Assembly (NCBI GenBank): GCA_015680685.1 | Contig: MNCI01011128.1 | Coordinates: 207,563-271,562 of the forward strand | DNA: 64,000 nucleotides | Direction of reading: 5' to 3' | Source: Gnetum montanum | Taxonomy: Eukaryota; Streptophyta; Gnetopsida; Gnetales; Gnetaceae | Shown: one piece after another, positions 35,075 through 46,790 of the stretch | How positions within the stretch are numbered: the stretch's first letter is position 1 | Layout: every line of letters begins with the position of its first letter | Translations under genes and position numbers: made by a program | The notes under the pieces: model-generated | The model's database searches: none | Told to the model about the DNA's origin: nothing | Seen by the model: the letters and a program-made list of their open reading frames with translations, nothing else

Positions 35075-36810
35075 TGAAACACCACCAAATTCAAGCAATA
35101 GCACTACAATGGCAAATATTTCTACGTGTCAACCTAAGGTAAATTCTTCCTAAGTGTTTGGCCCATGCTTTCACTACTTGGGCTACGCTCTAGAGTGTAG
35201 TCAATGTAGCTTGCAACATGACTAGATTTGTAAAATCTTCTAAGTGTCAACAGTAGTTGTAGAGATTTTTCTAAGTGTCTTGCTATGATAACATCCCTCT
35301 TGCTATGCTCTCTAGCATAGCAGCACTCCAATGGCCAATCTACACTAGTGTCAATCTAGAAGTTGTCAAGCTAGCTCAGCATGGAAGAAGCATTTGGTAG
35401 ATCTAACTCCTAAAGCTACCCTTCCTACTACGCTCTCAAGCGTAGCTGGTGTAGTAAGGACAAGGACTATGATTTTTGCTAGATTTTTCTAAGTGTCTAT
35501 GCTACACTTTATACCATCCTACTATGCTCTCTAGCGTAGCAAGCATAGCAGCACTGGACTTCAGTTTTTGCAAGAATTACCCAACTGTTGTGCTACGCTC
35601 CAGAGCATAGCTAGCATAACAATAAGGAACTACCTCCAAAAGTTTCCAGAGCTCAGCAAAGGCCTTCATTTCAGCTCCAACACTCTTTTGGCAAGCAGGA
35701 TTAGCAACTTGCACTCTTTTTGTACCCCCCTTCTATGTCCCAAAATTGTACCTATGCTTGGTTTCACTTGAGAGAGGGAAGAACGTAGTCCTAGAGCGTA
35801 GCCTTCAAATTGCACTATTTTGCATTATTTGCAGGTACATTGTGGTCTTGGCACATGTAGTCTTAGTAGTGTAGCCAATCTAGTAGTCTCTAGAGGTCTA
35901 GTGGAGTGTATCAAAGCATAGCACTAGTTTCTCCTGTGGGAGCATAGCAAGGTTCAACATAGCCCCACCTACCCCTTTGCCATGTGGCACACAATCCGTA
36001 CTTCAAACTAATCCTAAGTCTATAAATACCCCTGCATTCCACACCCTAGTGGTTGGCAATTCATTCTAGTGGTGGGCATTTGAAGCATTTGGCTAGCAAA
36101 CCCAAGTAGCAATTAGCATCTCAAAGCATCACTTGGCACCTAAGGCACCTTGAGCACCTCATACACCAGAGTGTATCAGCACCTTGGCAACACCTTTGAA
36201 TTCCACTCAGCATCACAACACACCGCAAGCCTACAGGAAATTGTGGTAGCCAACCTAGTAGGCATAGACCTTACAGTAGATGTCAGTCTCCATCCCAAGA
36301 CACCCCAGAGACTCTAGCCATGTTGTTGTTATGTCTGTCTATACATCACATATCTCTACAAAGCTCATTTGTAATTGCTACACTCCCCATCTAGGATGGT
36401 ATCATCCTTTCTTTCTCTCAAACTCTATTGCATTCTAAGCATTTCCTCCATTTCATTTTAAGCAGTTTTCTTTGATATTTAGTACTACATTCACACTTTT
36501 TCGTTATTTACACATTTTTTGCACACTTGCACTATCGTTCTCGTGCCAAGAGACCCCATTATGCTTAGGCCTAGTCTACCTCAGTACTATCACGAACACC
36601 ATTAGCACTCACATTTTTGGCTAACCATGCCACCCTCCAATTGCGCTTGATACCACGGTTGCAATCGATTAATTCCGTATTCAATTGAAAAGACCATCTA
36701 GGGCACTCAACCTCCATTTCCTAGTAAAGACCCTTATGCCATAGTGGGGTCAAGGCTGTGCACCTGCAAACCCCTCAGTGTTCCAGCCACTGACATTTTT
36801 AGTCATCACA
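35075..36810 (+). repeat. 3' LTR of element D
   Basis: About 1736 bp, from TGAAACACCACC to GTCATCACA, homologous to 18226-19965 with many single-base differences. TATAAATA is at 36021-36028. Hairpin-prone GCTCTAGAGTGTAG-type motifs recur at 35190-35620. Confidence 0.88.
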
Positions 36811-36815
36811 TCCAA
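36811..36815. repeat. Target site duplication of D, right copy (TCCAA)
   Basis: Identical to 18221-18225; see the left copy. Confidence 0.9.
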
Positions 36816-36890
36816 GGATCAATCCTTGGAAGTTTAGGATATGACCAAGTAAAGACTATTGACCATTTTTCAACGACTTTCAACAACATC
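36816..36890 (-). pseudogene. First part of the E reverse transcriptase, cut off by D
   Basis: The minus strand reads SIVFTWSYPKLPRIDPW, the start of the RT N-terminal region, and then meets the D insertion. The next codons are at 18220 and below. Confidence 0.8.
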
Positions 36891-37660
36891 ATTTTCTATT
36901 TTGGAGCAAGATTTGCATTGATTATGACTAGCTTTCCATTTTTTAAGAACACATATTCTATGTCAGCTAGTAGCATTTTTAGTTTAAGGGGCTCTTGCTT
37001 GAAATATTTAGGAATTTCCAACTCTCCCGAGTAGGTATCACCATTTGTACTATTGGAGAGTTGGTGATGAACTTGTTCCAATTCATCCATGCCAGTGACA
37101 TATGCACATGTTGGACTCCCAATAGGTTCCATTTAAAGTATGCTACTTTTAGGATTAGGGATGAGCCACTAGGTCCCCTCTTATTTTGTGGCTATTTCGT
37201 ATAGACACCTTTGAATATCTACTTATGGTGCAACTACTTGCATGTAGAGATGGATGCTCTTTATACTGACTAGAGTTTTTACACATAATTACACCTTGTA
37301 TCATTGTACATGATGCATGGAACTCACTTCTTCTTAATCTTCCTAAATGCATTTTCTTTAGATATTTCCAAGAAAAGATCTTTAATGTCCATTTTTGCAT
37401 CAATGGTGCTCAACCATGCCCTTCTCATGATGATTGGGAAGTCCCCTTTGCAATTCTTCACTTTGATCACTAGCAAATCAATAGGATAAGACCACCCACA
37501 GATAGTGGTTACAATGTCTTCTACTAGTCCAAATGGAATAGTGATGGACCAATCTACCAATTCTAATTTGATATTGCTCTTCTTAAGAGGGGGCAAGTTT
37601 CATGTAGTATGCATTTCATGAGAAATCAAGTTGACTCTGGAACTTGAATCAAGAAGATCC
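36891..37660 (-). pseudogene. Protease region of element E
   Basis: Minus strand: active site LLDSSSRVNLIS near 37655-37620 (the glycine of DSG reads Ser), then PPLKKSNIKLELVDWS, CKGDFPIIMRRAWLSTIDA and IKDLFLEISKENAF. It is the direct counterpart of the intact N1 frame at 46791-47594. The C-terminal linker includes ELEIPKYFKQEP, then LKLKMLLADIEYVF, which N1 lacks. Confidence 0.82.
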
Positions 37661-40380
37661 TTACACAATTCATTCCTAGCAATCTACAAATAGATTAGAG
37701 GAATTTCAAGATTGGCTAATTTCCTAGGAAGGTTTCCAGCCTAAATCTAATCAGATACAGCATGACTCAGCATAACAATATGGACATGGAGAAATAGGGT
37801 TGTCAACCATGGGTGTAGGTGAGAGCTTAGGTGGACTATGGAGTCAAAAGAAAGGTCTTTTCTTTGATCGAGTGTCCAAACCACTTGGTTGATGAACCAA
37901 TTATAGATTAATAGCCTTTGTAGCATTGCGTTGTTTTGGTTGAGCTAGGAGTTCACCCTACATAGATGAAGCATGTGGTAGCTATGTTGAGGAGGAGGAA
38001 GATGTGCAAGAATAGGAGGAGGATAAGGTTAAAAGGTGGTATTCCTCCTTGCATGTGGATGAGTTCAATAATAATTAGGAGGGTAGTAGTGAAACTAGAA
38101 AGCAGAAACGTGATTGGAAAAGTCACATGGAGACAAGGGTTGCTGAATGTAATGCCCATATGAATCAAGTTATCTATAAGGGTATTCCTACCTTGGTGGT
38201 GTCAATGCCCATGATTGTGGTTGTTGCCACTATTAATACTGCATATATGATTGTAGTGAAGTTCCACTTAGATAATACTATTTTTGCTAATGGATTTGCC
38301 TAGAATTTCCTTGAGGATAAGGCAATCTTTTGGGTGTTTCCTTTATGCTAGTCATGGATTAAAAGCATACACCCTAGACTCTTATAAGTGTGACACTATG
38401 GGGAAACACCCTTAGGATGTTCATAATGGCAAATTTCACACCCACCATCATCATCTGATTCAGTTCCTGTAACTTCCTCTATTGCAGCAATTTTTTCCGT
38501 ACCTCTTTTATAGGCATGTTCAATTTCCTTGCATCTCCTGCGCTCATAATCACTACCTTGTTCTTTGGACTCTTCAAAAAATTTTAGGATAACTTGAAAT
38601 CTACTATCCATGGAGTCCCATAATTGATCAATCTTAGACATAATTTTAGATTAAAATTTTTGAAGCAGTAAGGTTTTCCTATTCATCACCTCATCAAGTG
38701 ATGATTCTTCCTCACTATCATAGAATCGAACCTTCCTCTCATGAATGGAAGGATCACAGTTGAAATTCTATGCATTTTCTCATTTTCTTAATTCATCTTC
38801 CTCTTTAGCTACCCGCTCAATCAATCTTTGGAATTGATGAGCACTTAATTCTGACAGTCGCCCTTAGGCATAGATGCCTAAGGTTCTCCTCATTTCTAAT
38901 CAAAGCCTATCTACAATGTAGCAAAGTTGGTCCAATTGAGAATAACCATGGCTAGGACATCTATGCAATAAGGAATAGTTTCAGTTGATGGCAGCATCCA
39001 TGGGTTCATGTGTTCCTTGTTTCCATCCTTGGATCTGCTTCCTCAAGTTGGACACTTGAGAGTACATTTGATATTTGTCATTGAACAATTCAAGCATTGT
39101 ACTTCATCATTTCATAGATTCTAATTCTAAGGACCAATACTAGTTTTCTACTTCTTTAATGAGTGTCCTTGAAAACAACTTAAGCTTTTTCCACTCACTT
39201 TCTATATTTTGCAAGGCAGATGCATCTTGAAAAGCTTGGAGATGGTTCTGCAAATTTGAGTTGTATCCTCCTTCGAACCAAGGAATGTTGTTCATCCAGC
39301 CTCTTGATTTGACTATCCTTAACATGCCTTGTAGGAATTCTCACTGCCTCTATAATGTTTAACATACTTTAGATAGCAAGCAAAGGCTCATCGAGGTCAT
39401 GATTTTGGTGCCTATGATGCCCTCTGCTACCACTTTGTTCATGGTGACAAGTCTCTCTTAAACACTTGTGCCCCTAGTCTTGACTTTCCTAATGGTCTCT
39501 TTGATCATTTCAGTCCCATCAATCACCTCCATCATGGTTGTGCCCGCTAAAATTTCCATCAAAGCTAGAATAAGAAGAAGATGAGAATGAAGGTAAAGAG
39601 GAAGGAGGACTAGCACCATCACAATGCCTGCTACCCCCTCTTCAGTGATCATGGTCATGATCACAATCTTGTTTCTTGTCTGCATCCCTACCTTGACTTG
39701 CCTCCTTGGATCCTCCTTTGTTATTGGATCCATTCTTGCTAGAACTAGGATTATGGATCGTAGAGTGCAAGTTCTAGTGTTGACTTCCTTCACTGAAGTC
39801 AAAGAGAGGAATTTCATTAAATGGAAAGCTCCCAGAGAAGGGTTCTCCACCATCTTTCTAGTACAACAGGAATGGGGAATTATTAAACCCTTTTCCCTTC
39901 ATAAATTCATATCATTACTCTAACTAGTGATCCCTTAGATGTTTTGCATCAGTGGGACGATAATCTTTGGTTTTAGTGTCTTGCACAACATACTCAACAT
40001 GAAGTTCCTAGAGGCCCAAATGCATAAGAGTTTGGTGGAGCATCGCAAGAATAACTCGATCTCACTACAACATGATGTTTCCCTCCATATCACACCATCG
40101 CAGTTGTTCATCCTAGTGTAGGATGAAGGTGAAATTTGATACATACTCATCAGTATGAGAATATACCACTTGATATTTTTGGGACAGCTATTGATGTACT
40201 TTGTCAGACTTGGGCAAAGAATTGCTCCTATGAGAAGAAGACATATTGTGTTAGAAAATAAAGACACAATGTGTTGTTTCAGATTTTTGTAGTTATTTTA
40301 AAGTATGATATGACTCTAAAGTTCATTCCAATGATTTAAAATAATTTCCACCAAGTCCTAGATAGCACACATAACAACTA
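37661..40380 (-). pseudogene. gag remnant of element E
   Basis: Minus-strand gag from the leader (about 40380) to the post-knuckle linker. Recognisable parts: DEYVSNFTFILH-DEQLR near 40140; a Ser/His/Asp-rich linker near 39750-39450; HHRHQNHDLDEPLLAI near 39400; FEGGYNSNLQNHLQAF (39325-39140), the start of the capsid domain; and a CEICHYEHPKG knuckle near 38425-38400. It gives the collinear order that shows the inversion in N1. Frames change often. Confidence 0.75.
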
Positions 40381-40385
40381 AAAGG

Positions 40386-40403
40386 TCCCTTGCAATGGTG
40401 CCA
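40386..40403 (-). other. Primer binding site of element E (tRNA-Asp-like)
   Basis: The minus strand reads TGGCACCATTGCAAGGGA directly after the 5' LTR. The plant tRNA-Asp primer site, as I recall it, is TGGCGCCGTTGCCGGGGA; 14 of 18 bases agree and three of the four differences are G to A. Athila elements are known to use tRNA-Asp. Confidence 0.65.
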
Positions 40404-40404
40404 A

Positions 40405-41213
40405 TGATGAGCGGTGAGGTACCCCTATGCCCAATCATACAAACCACAAGTGTTCACATGCGATCTGGTTAAATTTTGTAGACCTTAAGTTCTCAAGTGC
40501 ACTAGTTCTAAGACATGGAATCTAATCGAGATGATCATTGTCTTCTCAGTTCCACTCATGAGGTACAAGTTTATGGTTAAGTGTAATAGAGGTATATGAT
40601 TTTTATCATTTTATGTTTTATAAATTTAATCACCTAGAGCAAGAATAAAAGGTAGGGTAATTTAATATCTAATTAATATACTGCCTAGCTAGCCTAACAC
40701 AAGTACCCATTCCCACTCTTCATACACATCCTGAACACATGTAGCATTGTTGGGTTACTAAACGTTAAGAGTTTCTAGGTTACCAAGTGCTACACATATG
40801 CTTGAAGTGGTCATGCTTATGTTCATTAACAATTCAAAATTAATTGCTTAATGAAAGTGCATTACGATAAAGTGCATAGATATTAAATGCATTAAAGGAA
40901 ACATTAATCTATTCTCAATGCTGCAAGGATGATCAAAAGAGATCGTCTTTATTTCCATCACACTGTTGTGCTCAAGTACCTCAATGCTTAAACAAAGATC
41001 CATACATACTTAGACTCTTGCTGCAAGCACTCAGAAATATTCTAACTCTGGAATGACTACATTGTAAGAACTTCATTACTCTATGACAAAAAAATATCTA
41101 AAAATCATGTGCCCAAGTGCTGTATTTATAGGTTGGCATATACCCTGCAATATTGGATATTCGACATGGCATTTTGGGGGCCAATATTGGGTATGTTAAA
41201 ACATGATTCATCA
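40405..41213 (-). repeat. 5' LTR of element E
   Basis: 809 bp. The minus strand starts TGATGAATCATG and ends GGGTACCTCACCGCTCATCA. TATAAATA lies at 41124-41131 (minus). Block order matches A, N1 and H LTRs. Confidence 0.85.
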
Positions 41214-41224
41214 CCCATCATAAG

Positions 41225-42347
41225 AAAATAATTACATTCTAGTTTATACTAGCAATGTCACCAAATGAGTTGAAGCTAAGGCTAATACAATTAATGATGT
41301 AAATGTAGTAGTTTTCTTTCTTTGTGAACATATTATAACCAAGTTTGGCATACCTAGAGTCTTAATTAGTGATCAAGGATCTCACACACCTCATGAAGTT
41401 TTATGAAATTTTACACAAATTAGCAACTCCATATCATCCACACATCAATGATCAAGTTGAAAATATGAATATAGTTATAGTTAGGATGTATGTGGAGATA
41501 GTATCTATGAGAAGAAATGATTAGGCTAGAAAGGTTAACAATAATTTATTGGCAAACAATGCATATTACTAGTTGAAATTAAGCATCATTCTAGATAGCT
41601 ATAGTTAGGATATATATGGAGATAGTATCTATGAGAAGAAATGATTAGGCTAGAAAGGTTAGCAATGCTCTATGGGCAAACCATGCATATTACTAGTTGA
41701 AATTAGAAACTCCATATCATCCACACATCAATGATTAGGTTGAAAATATGAATATAGTTATAGTTAGGATATATATGGAGATAGTATCTATGAGAAGAAA
41801 TGATTAGGCTAGAAAGGTTAACAATGCTCTATGGGTAAACAATGCATAATTACTAGTTGAAATTAGGCATCATTCTAAATACTTAGCTCAATTAATAGGT
41901 TTTCATAAGGATTTAAATATGAAAGCATAACTTATATAACTAAATGAACTTGATGAAGCACATATTAAGGCAATTCATAAGCAACGTATCATTAAAAATA
42001 AAATCAAACTTTTTCATGGTAATCACATAATGAATAATAATTTCAATAAGGATGATAATGTCTTACTTTATAATATGCAACTTTATAGATTTCCAAGAAA
42101 ATTAGTTTCTAAATGGGAAGGTCTATATCAAGTTCTCAAAGTCTATCCTAATGGTAATGTTAAAATAGTAACCTTAGAAAATAACAAGTCTTCTTTCCTA
42201 GTCAATGGTCAAAGACCTAAGCTACACACAACCTATGAAGAACTTGAAATAGAACTACAATTGTTTGACCCCAAATACTTTGATGATAATCCAGGTCCTC
42301 TAACTATTAAAATGATTATATTTCATGAACACTATCCCATTGTGTAA
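41225..42347 (+). pseudogene. Integrase remnant of element G, with internal triplication
   Basis: Reads VTK-VEAKANTINDVNVVVFF, then CEHIITKFGIPRVLISDQGSH with the second catalytic Asp present. The segment with the third catalytic residue (PYHPHINDQVENMN) is in a stretch repeated three times (41425-41880). The C-terminal 105-codon frame (42030-42347) reads DDNVLLYNMQLYRFPRKL, SKWEGLYQVLKVYPNGNV and VNGQRPKLH, the Athila-type end of integrase. It continues the plus-strand element whose RT is at 14860-15240. Confidence 0.8.
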
Positions 42348-43156
42348 GATCCACCATAAGTCTTACTTTAGATGTTAAACATACCAAAAATGTATGATCC
42401 CTATTCAAGGAGGTAGACTTAAAATTAGTCTTATAAAATAAAATTATAGATTAAGTTTTTTATTCCATCTCAGTCTCAGTCTAAGTCCCAGTCTTCATCC
42501 TACCAAATAATGTAATGGATTGGACAACTTACTATCTACTAGCCATGGCCACATAGGGAATATTATGTAACTATATTATTAGTATCCTCTACCTACATAA
42601 TCAATTTCCATTCTCTATCTATGTTCAATTATTGCAAGATTATAATAGATTTTTTAGGAATTCCCAGCAAGGATAAATAAATCTTACCTAAGTTGATAAT
42701 TTAACATATAATGATATTAATGTTACATAAATCATTAGGCCAAGAATCATATCTATTTCTATGCCTCAATTTCACTAACTAAAGCATAATGAATGTTAAG
42801 AAGGTACTGACATATACTTGGTCTACTACAATGCCACCTATTCAATTATGGAAGAAAAAAGAAAAGCACATACATAAGTGTTGAATTGCATCACTGGAAA
42901 ATTTTCCAAAAGGACCCTATTCATTAGTAGTGTAGCTAAGTGGCTAATACTCATGTCGAAATTCCAACATATAAATTCATGTGCACCATTGACAAAGTTT
43001 CCTACATGAGCACAATTTGGATTCTAGTAGCACTAAGACTTCTTAAGCTTTGTTGATTTTTTAAAAAATGAAATTAAAATAATAATAAAAATACACACAC
43101 ACATATGAGGCCCAATATTTATTTTTATTGGCCTATTAAATTAATGAGTTGTGATT
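42348..43156 (+). other. 3' region of G, no gene seen
   Basis: AT-rich non-coding DNA without a recognised LTR; short CA run near 43093-43105. Element H begins at 43157, preceded by TGATT, which would be its target site, but the right end is outside the window. Confidence 0.4.
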
Positions 43157-43253
43157 TGATGGGTCCCGACATTGAATATGCGACATTGCATACCCAACGT
43201 CAGGGCTAATAAGTGACATTGGATACCCAACGTCACCTCATCATGACCTCACC

Positions 43254-43261
43254 TATAAATA
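43254..43261 (+). promoter_or_regulatory. TATA box in LTR of H
   Basis: TATAAATA followed by CTGCACTTGGGC, about 100 bp inside the LTR. Confidence 0.6.
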
Positions 43262-43530
43262 CTGCACTTGGGCTTCTCAATGAAGGAGCTTAGAAAGTAG
43301 TAATAGATAGTTTTAATTTTCCTTTCTTTCTTTCTAGTCTGTTATTCCCAATGCATGCCCACAGCATGATGTTTGTAATCATACGGCACCTTTGTTCAAG
43401 TGTGACGTACTTGGACACGTTACATGACTGGCAATAAAGATCAAGATTACTTCTATCATTGCAACATCCACTTAGATTGATATTGTTGTTTTAATTATTT
43501 AATGCTCTCTTTAGTTAAACATTTTCATTT

Positions 43531-43535
43531 ATTGT
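43531..43535. repeat. Target site duplication of N1, left copy (ATTGT)
   Basis: ATTGT before the LTR start TGATGAG; repeated exactly at 50468-50472. Confidence 0.92.
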
Positions 43536-44288
43536 TGATGAGTCACGATATCACGTCCTACCTCATCTTCTATAACTAAGAGGCGGCGCCCTTTGTTCCC
43601 AGTAGTATGACTTAAACCCTTAGCCAAATTCTTGTAGTTTAGTCATTCCAGAGTTAGAATAATTTCTGTGTGCCCATAGTAGGAGCCATAGAGTGAACAG
43701 ATCTTTACTCGAGCAATTTGTACCTGAGCACACATTTGTGTATGGCAATAAATATGAACTTTATGATAAACCTTTCTTCATAAAGATTAAGCTAATTAGT
43801 AATTAATTATTATTGAATGTTTAATGCTTTCCTAGTTAATTAATTTTTCTCTCAACCCTTGACCCTCTTAGTTAAGTACACTTAGTACAACCGCTTCGAG
43901 CATGCGTGTAGCGCTTGGTAACCCAATAACGATTAGCATTTGGTAATCCTAGTAGCATTGCACTAGTTCAAGATGTGTACAGCAAGTGGGAACGGATACT
44001 AGTGTTAGCAACAATTAGAAAATAGTTAATGTAAGTTAGTTACTTAGTTTTCTTTCCCTCTCCTTATTAGTAGAAGACATAAAAAGAAAAAAACTATAAA
44101 AATCACATACCTCCAGCTTACTTAACCATACAACCGTAACAATACAAGTAAGTTTGGGAATACAACGATTGATTAACCCTGAGTGTTCCATTAAGGCGCT
44201 AAGAACTTAGTCCTTGGAGTTCAACTAGATCGCACGTGAAACTCTCGTATTCATATGGTTGAGTGTAGGGGTACCTCGCCACTCATCA
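43536..44288 (+). repeat. 5' LTR of N1
   Basis: 753 bp, TGATGAGTCACG to GCCACTCATCA. Relative to the 3' LTR it lacks 34 bp near the start (between CACGATAT-like repeats), and its TATA box is changed to TATAACTA. Confidence 0.9.
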
Positions 44289-44289
44289 T

Positions 44290-44307
44290 TGGTGTCGTTG
44301 CTGAGGA
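44290..44307 (+). other. Primer binding site of N1 (tRNA-Asp-like)
   Basis: TGGTGTCGTTGCTGAGGA, 14 of 18 bases equal to the recalled tRNA-Asp primer site; all four differences are C to T or G to A. Confidence 0.7.
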
Positions 44308-46790
44308 CTTAGTTGTTTGTGCGCCACGTAGAACATAGGAAATCATCCATATCATTGGAACGTTAGAACGAACCCTTAGGGTTAATCAGAGGAGAACAAG
44401 AAAACGATACATTACATATCGAACAAGACAAGATGTCTTCTTCTTCGCATAAGAGCACTTCACCGCCTAGGACTAACACAAGAGATAGTCGGTGGCATAC
44501 TACATGTAACCAAGATCTGCCAGTTCCTCAACAATTTTGTGTGATATATACTCATCACGATGAGTATGTACCCGATTTTACCTTTTTTCTCCACCAAGAT
44601 GAACAACTGCATTAGAGAGACTTGGAGGGTAACATAGTGTTGCCTCCAGACCGATCAATCCCCAACATGCTCCTTCGTGCTCTCACANACACCATGATGA
44701 TGTTTTCTACCTTTTCTTTGGTGGTCTCGGTCCCGATTGTGATCACGAGCAGAACGTCCACCCTTATTGTGTGTTCGTGTTTCCTTGTTAAACACTTCGT
44801 GTTTGTGGGTATCAGAACCAGGGTTGTGAATAGTGGAGTGGAGATTCTGATACACCACCTCCTGACCATTGTTAGGAGGGAAAACATCATTTTGTGGGAA
44901 ACCTATTGAAGCAGGTTCACCATCCTCAATTTCTCTTAAGACATGCGGAGCATTATGGGACCATTTACCCTTTAAAGATGTATGGTATCTCTCCTGTTGC
45001 AAGTCCCTTTGACGTTGCGCTTCTGTGGGATGATAATCCCTTGTGTCATGATCACATGCAACATATTCTGCATATAAAAGTGGCATGCATATTCGTGTGA
45101 GAGCACGAANTCCGCATAGACACCATAGACACTATGAACAAGGTGACCATGAAGAACCCCTACTCACAACTAGAAGCATGCTAGATATAACGGAGGCTGT
45201 AAGAGTTCCAACAAGCCACCAAAAGGATAGTAGGATCAAGAGGTTAGACATGAACAATATCTCACGATTTGAAGGGGGATACAAAGCTAATCCTCAAAAT
45301 CATTTACAAGAATTCCATGATGCATGTGCCTTGCAAAACATAGAAAATTAATGGAAAAAACTGAATTTGTTCCCAAGGACACTAGCGAAAGAAGCTGAAA
45401 GCTAGTACTGGTCCTTAGAACCAGAATCCATCTGGAGGTGGAGTACAATATTAGAACTGTTTAATGATAAGTACCAAACATACTCCTAAGTTTCTAACCT
45501 ACGAAAGCAAATCCAAGGATAAAAGTAAGGAAATCATGAACCCTTGGATGCTACCATGGGTTGCTATTACACATTGTTACATTGTTGCCCTGGCCATGGT
45601 TATTCGCAGCGGGATCAACTACACCATCTCATGGATGGACTTAGGCATGAAACAAGTAGAACCCTTTGAACGTATGCCCAAGGAAGATTATCAGAGCTTA
45701 GGTCTCATCAAATTCATAGATTGCTAGAGCAAGTAGCCAAGGAAGAAGGTGAGCTACGAAAGAGAGAAAGTGCAAAAGAATACAACCAAGATCCTTCCCT
45801 TCAAAAAAGGGGAGTGAGATTTTGTGAGGAGGAAGAAGAGTCACCACTCGAAGAGATGGTGAATAGGAAAAATTTGCCACTCCAAAAGTTAACAACAAAA
45901 GTATCAACAAAGGTAGGACAAATGTGGGACTCCGTGGATATTAGGCTTAAAATTGTTCTTAAAATAGTAGAGGAGTATAGGGAGTGAGGTAGTGACCATG
46001 GCAAAAAGAAAAAGAGAGAAGTGGACAATGCACGTAACAAGGGTAAGGGCAAAATGATCATCACAGAAGAGGTTGTGGATTCAGACACGGACAATGACGT
46101 TGGATGCGAGATATGCCAATATGGCCATCCTAAGGGATGTTGCCTAGTGATCTCACATCTACAAGAGTCTAGGGTGTATGCACTCAACCCATGACTTAAC
46201 AAACGGCAAGAACCCCGATGGTTACCTTATCCCCAAGATAACCCAAGGCAGTTCCACCAACCTTCAACATATTATCCAAGTGGAACTCCACCACAACCCA
46301 TTGAGCAACATCAATAGTGGCAATACCCACAGTCATGGGGGATGCCACCACCAAGGCAACAATACCCCTACCGGTAATCAGACCCGTATGGCTACTACGT
46401 GTAGCATCCAATCTCTCCACGTGACTCTGTTAGTCACGTTACATCACAACATCACTACCAAGATCGTAAGTATTATATAACTCCTTCTCTTAGGGAAGAT
46501 AACCCATAGACATACCATCCTTCAAATCCATCTGCAACTCTCACACTAATAGCTCCATTACCACCTGCTCCAGCAATGCAAGGGGAACTCTCTACTCAGT
46601 CGCAGCAACGCAATGCCATGAGGGCTGTGAATCTTCAACCCGCTATTGGTTCTGATAATTGTATGAAGAAAAGTCCTTTCTTAGAACCAACAGTCCAACC
46701 AAGTCCTCACAACCACAAGCAGTTGAACCTCTGAACGCCTCCCCATCAAATAAGGTTTGAAAGCTCCCTTCAAACCAAACACCAAGCTCA
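44308..46790 (+). pseudogene. gag remnant of N1
   Basis: Starts in the frame MSSSSHKSTSPPRTNTRD (44433), then DEYVPDFTFFLHQDEQLH. The block 44689-45109 is in reverse orientation (see separate entry). Capsid start is FEGGYKANPQNHLQEF near 45260, followed by WKKLNLF and YWSLEPESIW. Acidic and Lys-rich stretches lead to the knuckle CEICQYGHPKGCC near 46108-46146. A Pro/Gln-rich tail follows. Stops are scattered. Confidence 0.8.
44688..45110 (-). other. Inverted block in N1 gag, bounded by single Ns
   Basis: Single Ns stand at 44688 and 45110. Only the minus strand between them is coding (open over 45086-44655, with AEYVACDHDTRDYHPTEAQ and NLHSTIHNPGSDT). In copy E the same parts are collinear with gag. 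The last 14 bases of the block, reversed, equal the 14 bases before the first N. A flipped contig is the simplest reading; a real micro-inversion is possible. Confidence 0.85.

Larger units (their letters stand above)
18226..36810 (+). mobile_element. Element D: complete 18.6 kb Tat/Ogre-like Ty3/gypsy retrotransposon with an antisense gene
   Basis: Order: 5' LTR, leader, gag, protease, tandem array 1, antisense multi-exon gene, RT, RNase H with second (archaeal-type) RNase H, integrase, array 2, 3' UTR, 3' LTR. The TGAAA start, the perfect TSD and restoration of the host RT frame show a single retrotransposition event. Protease (ILGRPWL), the CTNNIAKYEGLL RNase H motif and large size point to the Tat/Ogre group. 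The LTRs differ at many sites, so it is old. Every coding part carries stops. Confidence 0.9.
15250..41213 (-). mobile_element. Element E: Athila-like Ty3/gypsy retrotransposon, interrupted by D
   Basis: Read on the minus strand: 5' LTR (41213-40405), primer site, gag, protease, RT (split by D at 36810/18226), RNase H, integrase, 3' UTR. The 3' LTR is missing at the left end, and the host G also lacks the RT-to-integrase part across the insertion, so a deletion probably removed both. It is the only copy of its family here that shows traces of all pol domains. The left boundary is approximate. Confidence 0.8.
43157..43535 (+). repeat. 5' LTR of H, left part
   Basis: Starts TGATGGGTCCCGACATTG, with two CATACCCAACGTCA-like blocks and TATAAATA at 43254-43261. 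The remainder lies beyond N1. Confidence 0.8.

Noticed and set aside
42348-43156. 3' LTR of G
   Set aside because: No TG/CA ends or match to another LTR in the window could be found, so not annotated.
45801-46202. 133-codon minus-strand Ser/Leu-rich frame
   Set aside because: Opposite strand of the acidic Lys/Glu-rich part of N1 gag.
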